Under the pieces are notes generated by a model. That model worked only from the letters and a program-made list of their open reading frames with translations, searched no databases and was not told where the DNA came from. Below are positions 42,587-54,788 of a stretch of DNA of 64,000 nucleotides, piece after piece (position 1 is the first letter of the stretch; the number at the start of each line of letters is the position of its first letter). Source of the stretch: Caulobacter sp. 602-1 (GTDB lineage: Bacteria; Pseudomonadota; Alphaproteobacteria; Caulobacterales; Caulobacteraceae); contig NZ_RRYI01000001.1 of the NCBI RefSeq assembly GCF_003931565.1, forward strand, positions 124,001 to 188,000. Reading direction: 5' to 3'. Position numbers and translations under genes: made by a program.

Positions 42587-45500
42587 GCCGCGACCAGCTT
42601 CTCGGCCGTCGACAGATCCACGCTGACCAGCTGGCTCACGCCCCGCTCGGCCATGGTGACGCCGAACAGGCGGTCCATCCGGCTCATGGTCACGGGGTTG
42701 TGGGTGATGGCGATGAAGCGGGTCTGGGTGCGCCGGCGCATCTCGTCCAGCATGTTGCAGTAGCGATCGACATTGGCGTCATCCAGCGGCGCGTCGACTT
42801 CGTCCAGCACGCAGATCGGGGCCGGATTGGCCAGGAATACGCCGAAGATCAGGGCGCTGGCCGTCAGGGCCTGCTCGCCGCCGCTCATCAGGCTCATGCT
42901 GGCCATGCGCTTGCCGGGCGGGCAGGCGAAGATCTCCAGGCCGGCCTCCAGCGGGTCGTCGCTCTCGATCAGCTTCAGTTCGGCCTGGCCGCCGCCGAAC
43001 AGGGCCTGGAAGAGGGTCTGGAAGTTGGCGTTGATCACGTCGAAGGCGGCCAGCAGGCGCTCGCGGCCCTCGGCGTTCAGCTCCTCGATGCCCGCCCGCA
43101 GCTTGCCGACCGCGCCCGACAGGTCGGCGCGCTCGACCCGCATGGTCTCCAGGCGGCCGGCATATTCCTGGGCCTCCTCCTCGGCGCGCAGGTTGACCGG
43201 ACCGATGGCGTCGCGCTCGCGTTCGAGCGCGAACAGGTGGGCCTCGACCCCGGCGGCGTCCTTCGGCACGGCCACGGCCTCGCCTGCGACGTGGCGGCCC
43301 AGCTCTTCGGGCTCCATGCGGGCCTGCTCGCGGATGGCCGAGGCGACCTCGCCGAAGCGCTGGCGGGCGCCGTCCAGGTGAGCGACCAGGGCCGCGCGCC
43401 TCTCGCGGGCCTCGCCGGCGGCCTGTTCGGCGGCCCGTGCGGCGCGGTCGTTGTGAAGGCGGGTGGTTTCGGCGGCTTCAAGAGCGTCGCTGGCCTTGGC
43501 GCGCCGGGCTTCGGCGGCGCCGAACTCGTCCAGCAGGACGACCAGCTTCTCCTTCAGCGCCGCCGGCGCCTCGCGCGCGCCCTCCAGGGCGGCGGCGGCT
43601 TTCACGCGGTCGTCCGCGAGCGACTCCGCGCGCTTGCCGGCGGTCTCGGCGCGCTTGGCCCAGTCGGCGCGGTCGCGCTCCAGGCTCTCCAGGCGGCGCT
43701 GGCGACCGGCGCGCTCGCGGGTTTCGACATCCAGCGCCGTGCGGGCGGCGCTGGCGGCCTCGCGGGCCTGGGCCGAGGCCTGGCGCGCCTCCGCCAACTT
43801 AGGCTGCAGGTCGCCCGAGGTCTGGGCGGCGGCGTGGGCGGCGCGGGCTTCGGCCAGGGCCGCGTCGACCTCGGTCTTCTCGGCCTCGAAGCGGGCGATG
43901 GTGTCGTCCAGCGACTGGGCGCGGGCGGCCCGTAGCGCCTGCTCCCGCTCGAACTTGGCCACCTGCTCGCGGGCGCTGGTCAGCAGGCGCTCGGCGTCCG
44001 GCGGACCGCGGCGCTTGTCGCGCAGCAGGTCCTCGATGGCGCGCATCCGATCGGCGGCGGTCTTCAACGCGGCGGCGGTGGCCTCGGCGCGCGGCGTCAT
44101 GAGGTCGATCTCGGCCTCGACCTCGGCCAGGCGGGTGCGTTGTTCAAGGCGGACGGCGGCGGGCTTGGGCGCGTCGGCGCGAGCCACGAAGCCGTCCCAG
44201 CGCCACAGGTCGCCCTCCTTGGAGACCAGGCGCATACCGGGCTTCAGCGCGGCCTGGAGCCGGTCGCCGTCGGCGCGGGCCACGACGGCGACGTGCGAGA
44301 GACGGGCGGCCAGGGCGGGCGGGGCCTTCACGAGCGGGGCCAGCGGCTGCGCGCCCTCGGGCCAGGTCGGGGCCGGCGCCTCGGCCCCGCCCCAGTAGGA
44401 CGGCGCCTTGGCGTCGAGCGCGGCGTCCAGGTCGTCGCCGAGAGCGGCGGCCAGGGCCGCGCCATAGCCCTTGTCCGGCGAGACGCTGTCGAGGGCCGGG
44501 GCGTGGCCGCTCTTGGAGCGTGGGGCGGTCAGCTGAGCCAGGCCGCGCGCTTCCGTGCGCAGACGGCCCAGCTGGTCCTCGACATTACGCGCCAGCTGGC
44601 GGGCCTGGGCCTCCTGCTCGGCGGCCTTGACCCGTTCGTTTTCCGCCTCCTCCAGCGCCGCGCGGGCGGCGGCCAGGGCGGCCTCGGCGTTGGCGAAGCG
44701 CTGGCGGGCTTCGGCGGCGGCCGGATCGACCTCCGGACCGACGGCGGCCCGCTCGGCCTTGGCCTGATCGAGGGCGCGGCTGGTGCGGTTGGCGCGGGCC
44801 TCGGCTTCCGAGAGGCGGGCGGCGGCGGCGCGGAACTGGGCTTCCTCGGCGGCGACGCGGGCGGCCAGTTGCTCGACAGCGGCCTCGGCGGCGGCGCGGG
44901 CCTCTTCGGCGACCTTGGCGGCGGCGGCCAGCTCGGGCCCGCGCTCCGGCGCGGCGGCGACCAGCTCCCGCACTTCGGTGAGTTCGGCGTCGATGCGCGC
45001 CAGGGCGGCGGCGGCGTCATCCTTGGCCTGCGCCTCGCGGGCCAGGTCGGCGTCGATGCGCGCCAGATCGCTTCCGAGGCGTTCAAATTCGGCGGCGGCG
45101 GCCTCGGCCTCGCGCTCGGCGCGGTCCTTCTGGATGGCCAATTGGCCCAGGATCGCCTGGGCGATGGTCGCCTCCTCGCGCAGCGGCGGCATGGCGGCCT
45201 CGGCCTCGGTGATGGCGACCTGGGCGGCGGCGCTGGCGCGGGCGGTCTCCTCGACCAGGCGGGCGGCTTGGGTGGCCTCGCTCGTCGTCCGCTCCAGCGT
45301 GTCGCGGGCTTCGGTCCAGCGGGCGTAGAGCACCGCGCCCTGCACGGCCCGGATCTCGGACGACAGGCGCTTGTACTTCTCGGCCTGGCGGGCTTCGCGA
45401 CGCAGCCGGTTCAGGGCCGTCTCCAGCTCGCGGGCCACGTCCTCCAGCCGGGCGAGGTTGCTCTCGGCGGCGCGCAGGCGCAGCTCGGCCTCGTGGCGGC

Positions 45501-46026
45501 GGGTGTGCAGACCCGAGACCCCGGCGGCCTCTTCCAGGATGCGGCGGCGGTTCTGCGGCTTGGCGCCGATCAGCTCGCTGATCTGGCCCTGGCGCACCAG
45601 GGCCGGCGAATTGGCCCCGGTCGAGGCGTCGGCGAACAGGAGCTGGACGTCGCGAGCCCGCACCTCGCGGCCGTTGATCCTGTAAGTCGAGCCCTCGCCG
45701 CGGTCGATCCGTCGCACGACCTCCAGCACCGGGTCGTCGTTGAACTGGGCCGGCGCGGTGCGGTCTGTATTGTCGATGGTCAGGGCGACGTCGGCGTGGT
45801 TGCGCGCCGGGCGCGCGCCGCTGCCGGCGAAGATCACGTCGTCCATGCCGCCAGCCCGCATGGCCTTGGCGGAGTTGGCGCCCATCACCCAGCGCAAGGC
45901 TTCCAGCAGGTTGGACTTGCCGCAGCCGTTCGGGCCGACGATGCCCGTCAGCCCGGGCTCGATCCGGAACTCGGTCGGCTCGACGAAGGACTTGAAGCCC
46001 GAAAGGCGCAGGCGCTGGAACTGCAC
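42583..46026 (-). CDS. smc: Chromosome segregation protein Smc
   Basis: A 1147-residue structural maintenance of chromosomes ATPase. Walker A is [16 protein letters not shown] at 31-46 (Lys37). Coiled coil 1 runs about 170-480, the hinge about 490-640 ([28 protein letters not shown] onwards), coiled coil 2 to about 1000, and the C-terminal head has [22 protein letters not shown] (signature) and [20 protein letters not shown] (Walker B) and a D-loop. Forms the dimer that loads at parS with ScpAB and aligns chromosome arms. The start is GTG (46026), the canonical [14 protein letters not shown] start. Promoter lies in the palindrome-rich gap upstream. Confidence 0.97.
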   Translation of the reverse strand: MQFQRLRLSGFKSFVEPTEFRIEPGLTGIVGPNGCGKSNLLEALRWVMGANSAKAMRAGGMDDVIFAGSGARPARNHADVALTIDNTDRTAPAQFNDDPVLEVVRRIDRGEGSTYRINGREVRARDVQLLFADASTGANSPALVRQGQISELIGAKPQNRRRILEEAAGVSGLHTRRHEAELRLRAAESNLARLEDVARELETALNRLRREARQAEKYKRLSSEIRAVQGAVLYARWTEARDTLERTTSEATQAARLVEETARASAAAQVAITEAEAAMPPLREEATIAQAILGQLAIQKDRAEREAEAAAAEFERLGSDLARIDADLAREAQAKDDAAAALARIDAELTEVRELVAAAPERGPELAAAAKVAEEARAAAEAAVEQLAARVAAEEAQFRAAAARLSEAEARANRTSRALDQAKAERAAVGPEVDPAAAEARQRFANAEAALAAARAALEEAENERVKAAEQEAQARQLARNVEDQLGRLRTEARGLAQLTAPRSKSGHAPALDSVSPDKGYGAALAAALGDDLDAALDAKAPSYWGGAEAPAPTWPEGAQPLAPLVKAPPALAARLSHVAVVARADGDRLQAALKPGMRLVSKEGDLWRWDGFVARADAPKPAAVRLEQRTRLAEVEAEIDLMTPRAEATAAALKTAADRMRAIEDLLRDKRRGPPDAERLLTSAREQVAKFEREQALRAARAQSLDDTIARFEAEKTEVDAALAEARAAHAAAQTSGDLQPKLAEARQASAQAREAASAARTALDVETRERAGRQRRLESLERDRADWAKRAETAGKRAESLADDRVKAAAALEGAREAPAALKEKLVVLLDEFGAAEARRAKASDALEAAETTRLHNDRAARAAEQAAGEARERRAALVAHLDGARQRFGEVASAIREQARMEPEELGRHVAGEAVAVPKDAAGVEAHLFALERERDAIGPVNLRAEEEAQEYAGRLETMRVERADLSGAVGKLRAGIEELNAEGRERLLAAFDVINANFQTLFQALFGGGQAELKLIESDDPLEAGLEIFACPPGKRMASMSLMSGGEQALTASALIFGVFLANPAPICVLDEVDAPLDDANVDRYCNMLDEMRRRTQTRFIAITHNPVTMSRMDRLFGVTMAERGVSQLVSVDLSTAEKLVAA

Positions 46027-46046
46027 GGAGGCGGTCCCCTGGGGCC

Positions 46047-46098
46047 TAGAGCCTGTCCGTTTCTGATGGGACCATCAGAAACGGATAAACAGGCTCTA
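46047..46098. repeat. Large palindrome upstream of smc
   Basis: TAGAGCCTGT joined to CCGTTTCTGATGG (46047-46069) pairs with CCATCAGAAACGG (46072-46084) and ACAGGCTCTA (46089-46098), leaving only a two-base loop and an ATAA bulge: about 23 bp of stem. It is 20 bases upstream of the smc start on the minus strand. Such a size suggests a dispersed palindromic element, not a protein site. Confidence 0.65.
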
Positions 46099-46110
46099 TC
46101 TGTTTGCCTG

Positions 46111-46157
46111 GAGCGTGGCAGGCGCCGAAACCGCTGGCACTTTCGGCTGCCACGCTC
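46111..46157. repeat. GGAGCG-ended palindrome after the DsbA gene
   Basis: GAGCGTGGCAG (46111-46121) pairs with CTGCCACGCTC (46147-46157), and inside CCGAAA (46125-46130) pairs with TTTCGG (46141-46146). The outer end is TGGAGCG...CGCTCTA, similar to the atp-operon stem-loops. It begins at the stop codon of the upstream DsbA-like gene on the minus strand, so it may end or stabilise that message. Confidence 0.65.
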
Positions 46158-46762
46158 TAGCCCTTCGCCGCGGCGGCGAAGGCCTTGGAGAGCACGGCGA
46201 AGTCGGCGCTGTGATCGTAGGGCGCGCCGTTGACGAAGAAGGTCGGCGTACCTTCGACGCCATCGTTCACCGCCTTGGCCATGCGCTCGTTGACGGCCTT
46301 CAGGGCCGCCGGATCCTCCAGCGCCGCCTTGAACTGCGCGTCGGTCAGGCCGTACTGCCTGCCGATCGCCTGCAGGCCCTCGAACAGCTTCTCGCTGCGA
46401 TAGATCTCTTCCTGCTTCTGAAAGACGGTGGTCAGCACCTCGAAATACTTGCCCGGAACGCGGCGGGCCAGGATGAAGCCGGCGGCGGCGAACTCGTTGG
46501 GCGGGGTCAGGAACTCGCGGAACACCAGGCGAACCTTGCCGGTGTCGATGAAGGTCTTGCGGACCTCGGGCAGCACCGTCGTCCACCAGTGGGCGCAGTG
46601 CGGGCAGCTGGCCGAGGCGTAGACCACCAGCTGGACCGGCGCCTTGGCCGAGCCCAGCGCCATCTCGCCCGGGACCGGCGGCAGCGGCGCGGCGCGCACG
46701 GCCAGAGGGCTCGCCGTCAGAGCGAGACCCGCAACGATCAGCGCGCGCCGGTCGAGGCCCAT
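46157..46762 (-). CDS. DsbA-family thioredoxin-fold protein, exported
   Basis: A 201-residue periplasmic disulfide oxidoreductase-like protein. Signal to about residue 24 (ALIVAGLALTASPLAVRAA). The redox site is C53-P-H-C56 in YASASCPHCAHWW, the cis-proline loop is GTPTFFVNG near 170, and an inserted helical region lies between. CPHC is the DsbA-type. Its start overlaps by one base with the stop of the lipoprotein paralogue upstream, so the two are coupled. Confidence 0.92.
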   Translation of the reverse strand: MGLDRRALIVAGLALTASPLAVRAAPLPPVPGEMALGSAKAPVQLVVYASASCPHCAHWWTTVLPEVRKTFIDTGKVRLVFREFLTPPNEFAAAGFILARRVPGKYFEVLTTVFQKQEEIYRSEKLFEGLQAIGRQYGLTDAQFKAALEDPAALKAVNERMAKAVNDGVEGTPTFFVNGAPYDHSADFAVLSKAFAAAAKG

Positions 46763-47385
46763 TATTTCGAGGCTTCCGCGATGGCCGCGTCCAGCTGGGC
46801 CAGGGTGACCTCGCCGCCGGACTCGCCGCCGACCTTCTTGCCATTGACGATGAAGGTCGGGGTGCCCTCGATCTTGTCGGCCTTCATCGACTTTTCGATG
46901 CGCTCCGCCGACTTGGCGGCGTTCTCGTCGGTCAGGCAGGCGTTGAACTGGTCTTCGCTCATGCCGGCGGCCTGGGCGATGGTCAGCAGTTCGCCGCGGA
47001 TGTCGCCGGTCTGGAAGATGCGCATCTGGGCGGCGTAGATCGCGTCGGTGACCTGGAAGTACTTATCCTTGCCGGCGCAGCGGGCCAGCATGGCGCCGGC
47101 GTTGGCCAGGCGCGGCTCGCCGGTCAGGGCTTCGCGGGCCACGTAGTTGACCTTGCCGGTGTCGATGTACTTGGCCTTGAAGGCCGGGAAGACTTCCGCG
47201 TTCCAGGTGGCGCAGTGCGGGCAGGCGACCGAGGCGTATTCGACCACGGTGACCTTGGCGGCGGGGTTGCCCAGGGTCATGTCGTCGGCGGTGACCTTGG
47301 TTCCCGTGGGGCCGCAGGCGGTCAGAGCGCCCAGCGAGGCGGTGAGGGCGACGGCGGTCAGGAGCCGGCGGGTCAGCGGACGCAT
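46762..47385 (-). CDS. DsbA-family lipoprotein
   Basis: A 207-residue lipoprotein paralogous to the next gene: lipobox LTAC with Cys24 lipidated, active site C55-P-H-C58 (YASVACPHCATWN) and cis-proline GTPTFIVNGKKVGGE. The two DsbA-like proteins share the same IDTGKVxxVxRExLT block and differ mainly in the anchor, so one is free in the periplasm and the other membrane-tethered. The gene order dciA-dsbA-dsbA-smc is typical of Caulobacter-type genomes. Confidence 0.93.
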   Translation of the reverse strand: MRPLTRRLLTAVALTASLGALTACGPTGTKVTADDMTLGNPAAKVTVVEYASVACPHCATWNAEVFPAFKAKYIDTGKVNYVAREALTGEPRLANAGAMLARCAGKDKYFQVTDAIYAAQMRIFQTGDIRGELLTIAQAAGMSEDQFNACLTDENAAKSAERIEKSMKADKIEGTPTFIVNGKKVGGESGGEVTLAQLDAAIAEASK

Positions 47386-47518
47386 GTTCGATCTTCCTTG
47401 CGGTACGGCGGCGAAGTTAAGCGCGATTCTTAGAGGCGGCGAAAAGGGCGCCGATAAGGCCTTGCAACAGCGCGATCAGGGTCGGGTTGTCAATCGGAAG
47501 GTCTGTGGATCGGAGGCA

Positions 47519-48058
47519 TCAAGGATGCTCGCGCAGCACGCCGCGCCCCAGTTTCAGCAGGGCGTCCTTGAGGCCGCCGTCGGGCTGGTCGGCCAGGCTG
47601 TCGGAGAGCTGCTTTTCCAGCGCCGCGTCCAGCGGCGGCTTGCGGCGCGGACGTTGCGCGACTGGCGCGGCGGCGGCTTTCACGGGGCCCTGGACGATGC
47701 GCAGGCGGGTGACGACGCCCTTGCCCAGCAGCATGTCGAGGCGGGCGGTGATCTGCGGCGCCTGGTGCTGGATCAGCGAGGCCACCGGGCCGTCGACGCG
47801 CAGTTCCAGGGCGCCGCCCTCGCCATTGCGGCCCTTGATGATGCGAACGGGCTCCGTCCGACGCGCGAGGGTGTCGCCGACGATCTCGCGCCAGCGGGCC
47901 TGCAGGGCGGCCGGACCCTTGCCGAAACGGTCTTCCAGCGACTTCAGCAGCGGCGCCAGGCTCTTGCCGGCGGGCGGCGGCGGGCGGCGCTGGGGACGCG
48001 TGCGCTTGGCGCGCAGGATCGCGAGGGCTTCTTCCGCGGTGGGCAGGGGGTGGCGCAT
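47519..48058 (-). CDS. dciA: DciA family (DUF721) replication protein
   Basis: A 179-residue DUF721 protein. The KH-like N-terminal domain covers about 35-130 (KSLAPLLKSLEDRFGKGPAALQARWREIVGDTLARRTEPVRIIKGRNGEGGALELRVDGPVASLIQHQAPQITARL), followed by a basic, proline-containing linker and a C-terminal helix. DciA is the ancestral partner that helps load the DnaB helicase in most bacteria lacking DnaC, including Caulobacter. Divergent from mutY by 47 bases. Confidence 0.88.
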   Translation of the reverse strand: MRHPLPTAEEALAILRAKRTRPQRRPPPPAGKSLAPLLKSLEDRFGKGPAALQARWREIVGDTLARRTEPVRIIKGRNGEGGALELRVDGPVASLIQHQAPQITARLDMLLGKGVVTRLRIVQGPVKAAAAPVAQRPRRKPPLDAALEKQLSDSLADQPDGGLKDALLKLGRGVLREHP

Positions 48059-48105
48059 GCGAGGAAACTAGCATGCCGGGCTCGGTTCGCGGTAGGCGAG
48101 GGACG

Positions 48106-50312
<2,207 letters not shown>

Positions 50313-50353
50313 CGCCAGTCAAACGCGGAGGTGTGAGTCCGATCAGACTCAAA

Positions 50354-50373
50354 ACCTCTTTCGGATCAGAGGT
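50354..50373 (-). terminator. Short terminator after rnhB
   Basis: On the minus strand, ACCTCT (50373-50368) and AGAGGT (50359-50354) form a 6-bp stem with an 8-base loop, overlapping the rnhB stop and followed by TTTTGAG. It would separate rnhB from the ccrM promoter. Confidence 0.5.
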
Positions 50374-51004
50374 CTAGGTCGTCGCCTAGCGCGAGCTCAC
50401 CCGCCAGAGCGGCCTTCACGGGGGCCCAGCCCAGGCGGTGGATCGGCGAAGGACCAAGCTTCCGCAGGCCCTCGACATGGATCGGGGCGTGATAACCCTT
50501 GTGGCCGGCGAAGCCGTAGCCGGGATAGACCGCGTCCATCTCGACCATGATCCGGTCGCGGGCTTCCTTGGCCAGGATCGAGGCCGCCGCGATCGAGCAC
50601 GACAGGCTGTCGCCCTTGACCACGGTCTTGATCGGGCAGGGCAGCTTGAAGGCGTAGTTGCCGTCGACGAGGGCGATGGTCGGCGTCACCGACAGGCCCT
50701 CGACGGCTCGGCACATGGCCAGGCCGGCGGCGTGCAGGATGTTGAGCTCGGCGATCTCCTCGATCGAGGCCATGCCGACACCCCAGGCGATGGCGACGGC
50801 CTTGATCTCTTCCTCCAGGGCCGCGCGGGCCTTGGCGCTCAGCTTCTTGGAGTCGTTGAGGCCCTTGGGCACCCGGTCGGGATCCAGGATCACCGCCCCG
50901 GCGCTGACCGGCCCGGCCCAGGGACCGCGTCCAGCCTCGTCCACCCCGCAGACCGGCCCCGGTCCGCAGGCCAGTTCCAGCATCATGTCGGGTCCGGCGC
51001 GCAT
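50366..51004 (-). CDS. rnhB: Ribonuclease HII
   Basis: A 212-residue ribonuclease that cuts RNA in hybrids and removes misincorporated ribonucleotides. Catalytic segment [15 protein letters not shown] holds the first acidic pair (DE); [39 protein letters not shown] supplies the third and fourth positions. The ATG at 51004 is preferred; further upstream codons reach into the divergent acyltransferase promoter region. It precedes ccrM in the same orientation. Confidence 0.93.
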   Translation of the reverse strand: MRAGPDMMLELACGPGPVCGVDEAGRGPWAGPVSAGAVILDPDRVPKGLNDSKKLSAKARAALEEEIKAVAIAWGVGMASIEEIAELNILHAAGLAMCRAVEGLSVTPTIALVDGNYAFKLPCPIKTVVKGDSLSCSIAAASILAKEARDRIMVEMDAVYPGYGFAGHKGYHAPIHVEGLRKLGPSPIHRLGWAPVKAALAGELALGDDLDL

Positions 51005-51066
51005 GGGCCGGTGTCTAAGCCGGTTCGCGGTTCTGGAAAAGAAGTTCACGACCGTAATAATTTTTC

Positions 51067-51111
51067 TTGACGACGTCGGGTGGTCGCTGCTCAATTGATT
51101 ACAGTTGTAAT
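51067..51111 (+). promoter_or_regulatory. Promoter and operator of the acyltransferase-GH16 unit
   Basis: TTGACG (51067-51072), then 13 bases and GCTGCTCA (51086-51093) resembling the Caulobacter -10 element, then ATTACA-GT-TGTAAT (51098-51111), a perfect 6-bp inverted repeat at the expected start of transcription. The palindrome would let a repressor block this promoter. Confidence 0.5.
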
Positions 51112-51123
51112 ATGGGGGTGGGC

Positions 51124-53151
51124 ATGGACGTCGGCCAGGGCTATCGGCGCGACATCGACGGCCTGCGGGCCGTAGCGGTGGCGGCCATCGTCATCCACCA
51201 CGCCTTTCCGGACCTGCCGCCCGGCGGCTTTGTCGGCGTCGACATCTTCTTCGTCATCTCCGGCTTCCTGATCACCCGGCTGATCGCCGAAGCGCGGGAC
51301 GCGGGGACCTTCTCATGGGGCGGCTTCTACCTGCGCCGGGCGCGGCGGATCATCCCCGCCTACCTGCTGGTCGTGCTGGTCACGGCGGCCCTGGCGGCCT
51401 GGATAGAAATGCCACGCCTGCTGGCCATGACCGGCGCGGCGACCGCGGCCTCGGGCCTGTTCGCGGCCAATATGCTGTTCGCCCAGACCGCCGGCTATTT
51501 CGCGCCCGGCGCTCAGCAGAATCCGCAGCTGCACCTGTGGTCGCTGGGCGTCGAGGAACAGTTCTATCTTGTCTGGCCGGCGCTGCTTGCCCTGTTGTGG
51601 TGGAGACCTCTGCGGGGGCGGCGAGCGACCCTGGCGCTGGTCCTGCTGCTGGGCTCGCTGGTGCTGGCCCAGGCGTTGGTCGGGCGGGGCGCGACGACCT
51701 GGGCCTTCTTCGGCCTGCCGACGCGGATATGGGAGTTCCTGGCCGGCGGCGTTCTGGCCCTGGGCCTGGTCAAGCCGCCGGTCGACCGCGCGACGGCCAA
51801 TCTGGCCGGGGTGATCGGCGGGCTGATGATCGCCGCCAGCCTGGCCCTGCTGAACGAGGCCAGCGTCTTTCCGGGGCTCTCGGCCGTTCCGGTCTGTCTG
51901 GGGACGGGGCTGCTGATCTGGTGCGGCATGGGCGTCCACCCGGGCCTTGCCGTTCTGCGCCTGGCGCCGGTCGTCGGCCTGGGCCGGGTGTCCTATTCCC
52001 TCTATCTCTGGCACTGGCCGCTGCTGGTCCTGGCCGCCGACGTCGCCCAACAACCGCTGACGGCGCCGCAGCGTCTGGGCCTTGTCGCCCTGTCGCTGGC
52101 GCTGGCCGTCTGGACCTGGCGCTTCATCGAACAGCCGTTCCGGCGCGGTCCGCTCAATCGTCCGTGGCGACGCCTGGGCGTCCAACTCCTGCCGCTGCTG
52201 GTCCCGATCGCCATCGGCGCGGCGCTGTTCTTCGGCCACGGCCTGCCCCAGCGGCTGTCGCCCGCCGCCAAGGCCCTGGCCGACCTGGAGGAAACCGACG
52301 TCAATCCGGCGCGCGAGGCCTGCTTCGAGAAGGCCAGGACGGCCAAGCCCGAGGACTGCCGCTTCGGCGCGGATCCAGGTGCTCAGGGCGACGACGTCCT
52401 CGTCTGGGGCGACTCCCACGCCGACGCCCTGACACCCGGCGTGGTCGACTGGGCTGTGGCGCGGGGCTGGAGCGTCCGCGAGGTGGCGCGCGGCGGCTGC
52501 CCGCCGCTGGTCGGGGTCAATGTCCGCTCGATGTACCGCTTCAAGCTGGAGTGCGCGGCCGCCGCCGACCAGGCCATGGCCCTGATCGCCGCCGACCGGA
52601 AGCTCAAGCTGGTGGTACTAATGGGCCGCTGGCCGCTCTATCGCGACGCGCCGCCGTTCTACGACGTCAACTCGCCGCGCGTGACGATGGAGGCGATCGG
52701 CCGGCCCGGGAAGCGGCAGAGCGTGTCGACCGCCTTGAGGGCCACGCTGGACGCCATCGCCCGCAAGCGGCCCGACATCCGGGTGCTGGTGGTCGGGCCG
52801 TTCCCGGAGCTGACCCTGGGCGCGCCGGAGTGCCTGGCCCAGCAAAAGCAGCTCGGCGGTCGGCCGGGGGTCTGCGCCAGCGTCGCCGCCGACCTGCCCC
52901 TGTCGCGCGCCCTGCCGGCCGAGGACGCCTTGCGGGCCGCCGTTCAGGATCGCCCGAACGTGGCGATGGTGTTCCCGTCCGAGACCCTGTGCCGCGACGG
53001 CCGTTGCCTGGCGATGATGGACGGGGAGCCGATCTACTTCGACGACGACCATCTCAGCGCCTCGGGCGCGCGCCGCCTGGCGCCGGCCTGGCTGGAAACG
53101 GGCTGGTCAAGCTTGGCGAAATCGGATCCGGCGCGTCTAGATGGGTCATGA
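51124..53151 (+). CDS. O-acyltransferase with SGNH domain (OafA/YrhL-like)
   Basis: A 675-residue polytopic enzyme. The acyltransferase-3 domain fills residues about 5-350, with [24 protein letters not shown] (catalytic histidine region), [17 protein letters not shown], and [17 protein letters not shown], ten membrane helices, and [15 protein letters not shown]. The C-terminal SGNH hydrolase-like domain begins [12 protein letters not shown] (Ser in GDSH) near 430. Such proteins O-acetylate cell-surface polysaccharides. The ATG at 51124 keeps the conserved N-terminus; ATG at 51112 is an alternative. The stop overlaps the GH16 start by ATGA. Confidence 0.92.
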   Translation: MDVGQGYRRDIDGLRAVAVAAIVIHHAFPDLPPGGFVGVDIFFVISGFLITRLIAEARDAGTFSWGGFYLRRARRIIPAYLLVVLVTAALAAWIEMPRLLAMTGAATAASGLFAANMLFAQTAGYFAPGAQQNPQLHLWSLGVEEQFYLVWPALLALLWWRPLRGRRATLALVLLLGSLVLAQALVGRGATTWAFFGLPTRIWEFLAGGVLALGLVKPPVDRATANLAGVIGGLMIAASLALLNEASVFPGLSAVPVCLGTGLLIWCGMGVHPGLAVLRLAPVVGLGRVSYSLYLWHWPLLVLAADVAQQPLTAPQRLGLVALSLALAVWTWRFIEQPFRRGPLNRPWRRLGVQLLPLLVPIAIGAALFFGHGLPQRLSPAAKALADLEETDVNPAREACFEKARTAKPEDCRFGADPGAQGDDVLVWGDSHADALTPGVVDWAVARGWSVREVARGGCPPLVGVNVRSMYRFKLECAAAADQAMALIAADRKLKLVVLMGRWPLYRDAPPFYDVNSPRVTMEAIGRPGKRQSVSTALRATLDAIARKRPDIRVLVVGPFPELTLGAPECLAQQKQLGGRPGVCASVAADLPLSRALPAEDALRAAVQDRPNVAMVFPSETLCRDGRCLAMMDGEPIYFDDDHLSASGARRLAPAWLETGWSSLAKSDPARLDGS

Positions 53152-54074
53152 CTTTCAAGACCATCGCCCTCGCCATCGCTCTGCTTTCACTCGCCGCGCC
53201 AACCCACGCCCGCGCCGACGAGGGGGGCTGGAAGCTGGTCTGGTCCGACGAGTTCGAGGGCGACAGGCTGGATGACACCAAGTGGACCCACGCCGCCGAC
53301 TGCGGCGGGGGCGGCAATGACGAGCGGCAATGCTACGTGGTCAGCCCGGACACCGTCTCGGTCGGCGGGGGCGTGCTGAAGCTGACCGCGATCAAGCGCA
53401 AGACCCGGGGTCTTGCCAATCCGTGGGCCGGACCGACGGGGCCGATGAAGACCGGCGACTACGCCTCGGGCAAGATCCTGACCAAGGGCAAGGCGTCGTG
53501 GCTCTATGGTCGCATCGAGGCGCGGGCCCGCGTCCCCGGCGGCCAGGGCGTCTGGCCGGCGATCTGGATGATGCCCGAGCACGAGACCTACGGCGGCTGG
53601 CCGCGTTCGGGCGAGATCGACATCCTGGAGACGGTCAATCTGGGCGCCCCCTGCGAACCTTGCGAGGGCGGTCGCGAGAACCGGATCTTCGGCACGATCC
53701 ACTTCGCCGGCGACGCGACCGGCGGCCACCGGCAGATCAGCACGGCCGCGCCGATGCCGGCCTCCGCCTCTGGAGCGGATGGCGGCTTCCACGTCTACGC
53801 CGTCGAATGGTCGCCCGAGGCCATCGTCTGGTTCGTCGACGGACAGCGTTACGCCGAGGTCAAGGCCGCCCAGTGGAAGCGCGACGACCGCGACGAGGCG
53901 GCCGCGCCGTTCGACCAGCCCTTCCACCTGATCCTCAACCTCGCCTTCGGCGGCCGCTGGCCGGAAGGCGCCAACGCCAAGGGCGTCGACGAGACCGCCC
54001 TGCCGGCGACGATGGAGGTGGATTGGGTGCGGGTGAGCCAGCGGGGGCTTAGTCGAAGGAGCCTCCGCCCCTAG
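53148..54074 (+). CDS. Glycoside hydrolase family 16 (beta-glucanase/laminarinase-like), secreted
   Basis: A 308-residue secreted glycosidase. Signal to about residue 23 (IALAIALLSLAAPTHARA). Catalytic motif SGEIDILETVN with Glu156, Asp158 and Glu161, the family 16 E-x-D-x-x-E pattern. Also FDQPFHLILNLAFGGRWPEG and WKLVWSDEFEGDRLDDTKW near the mature N-terminus. It cuts beta-1,3 or mixed beta-glucan. It is translationally coupled to the O-acyltransferase, which suggests a joint role in making or remodelling a polysaccharide. The last four bases overlap the convergent tag gene. Confidence 0.93.
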   Translation: MTFKTIALAIALLSLAAPTHARADEGGWKLVWSDEFEGDRLDDTKWTHAADCGGGGNDERQCYVVSPDTVSVGGGVLKLTAIKRKTRGLANPWAGPTGPMKTGDYASGKILTKGKASWLYGRIEARARVPGGQGVWPAIWMMPEHETYGGWPRSGEIDILETVNLGAPCEPCEGGRENRIFGTIHFAGDATGGHRQISTAAPMPASASGADGGFHVYAVEWSPEAIVWFVDGQRYAEVKAAQWKRDDRDEAAAPFDQPFHLILNLAFGGRWPEGANAKGVDETALPATMEVDWVRVSQRGLSRRSLRP

Positions 54075-54661
54075 ACCCGCTTGGCCATCGCCTTGCATTC
54101 CTCGTGGCGATAGCATGTCACCAGGTGGTCGTTGACCAGACCGGTGGCTTGCATGAAGGCGTAGACGATCACCGGGCCGCAGAACTTGAAGCCCTTGGCC
54201 TTCAGCGCCTTGGCCATATCGACGGCCAGCGGCGTCTGGGCCGGGACCTCTCCGGCGCGCCACTGGTTCTGGATCGGCGCGCCGCCGACCATGTCCCACA
54301 GGAACTGGCCGAAGTCCTCGCCGCGCTCGCGCATGTCCAGATAGATCCGCGCGCCCGAGATCGCCGCGTCGATCTTGCCGTTCGAGCGGATGATGCCGGC
54401 GTCGGCCATCAGCCGGGCGCGGTCGGTCTCGTCGAAGCGGGCGACCTTCTCCGGATCGAAGTCGGCGAAGGCGGCGCGGAACCCTTCGCGCTTGCGCAGG
54501 ATGGTGATCCACGACAGGCCGGCCTGGAATCCGTCCAGCACCAGCTTCTCCCATAGGGCGCGGCTGTCCCACTCGGGCACGCCCCATTCATGATCGTGAT
54601 AGGCCTCGTAGAACGGGTCGCCGTTCATGCCTTTCCAGGTGCAGCGTGTGGGTTCGGTCAT
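54071..54661 (-). CDS. tag: DNA-3-methyladenine glycosylase I
   Basis: A 196-residue base-excision enzyme that removes 3-methyladenine. The start is RCTWKGMNGDPFYEAYHDHEWGVPEWD, with metal-ligand-like Cys7 and His22, and the end holds LVNDHLVTCYRHEECK. The middle has GFQAGLSWITILRKREGFRAAFADFDPEKVA and the DAGIIRSNGKIDAAISGA segment. Length and order match E. coli Tag. It is alone, convergent to the GH16 gene. Confidence 0.96.
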   Translation of the reverse strand: MTEPTRCTWKGMNGDPFYEAYHDHEWGVPEWDSRALWEKLVLDGFQAGLSWITILRKREGFRAAFADFDPEKVARFDETDRARLMADAGIIRSNGKIDAAISGARIYLDMRERGEDFGQFLWDMVGGAPIQNQWRAGEVPAQTPLAVDMAKALKAKGFKFCGPVIVYAFMQATGLVNDHLVTCYRHEECKAMAKRV

Positions 54662-54788
54662 GCGGCGAAGCTAGCAGAAGATCGCGAACTGGCCAGAACT
54701 TTTCAGGAACATGCGTTTTCGCGCGACGGATCGGCCGCCTTGGTGCGTTACAAGGCGTTAGAGGGATTAAGCCAAGGAGCAGACGCCG

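Noticed and set aside
42067..43935. 622-codon plus-strand open frame across the TSUP gene end and smc
   Set aside because: It is out of frame with both real genes and crosses their convergent stops.
44140..46233. 697-codon open frame opposite smc
   Set aside because: Glycine-rich shadow of the smc coding strand, without ribosome site or motif.
54690..54720. GGAAC and CGTT motifs ahead of the repeat protein, as in general-stress sigma promoters
   Set aside because: The spacing is wrong: the GGAAC to CGTT distance is only two bases in one pairing and 14 or fewer in others, not 16-17.
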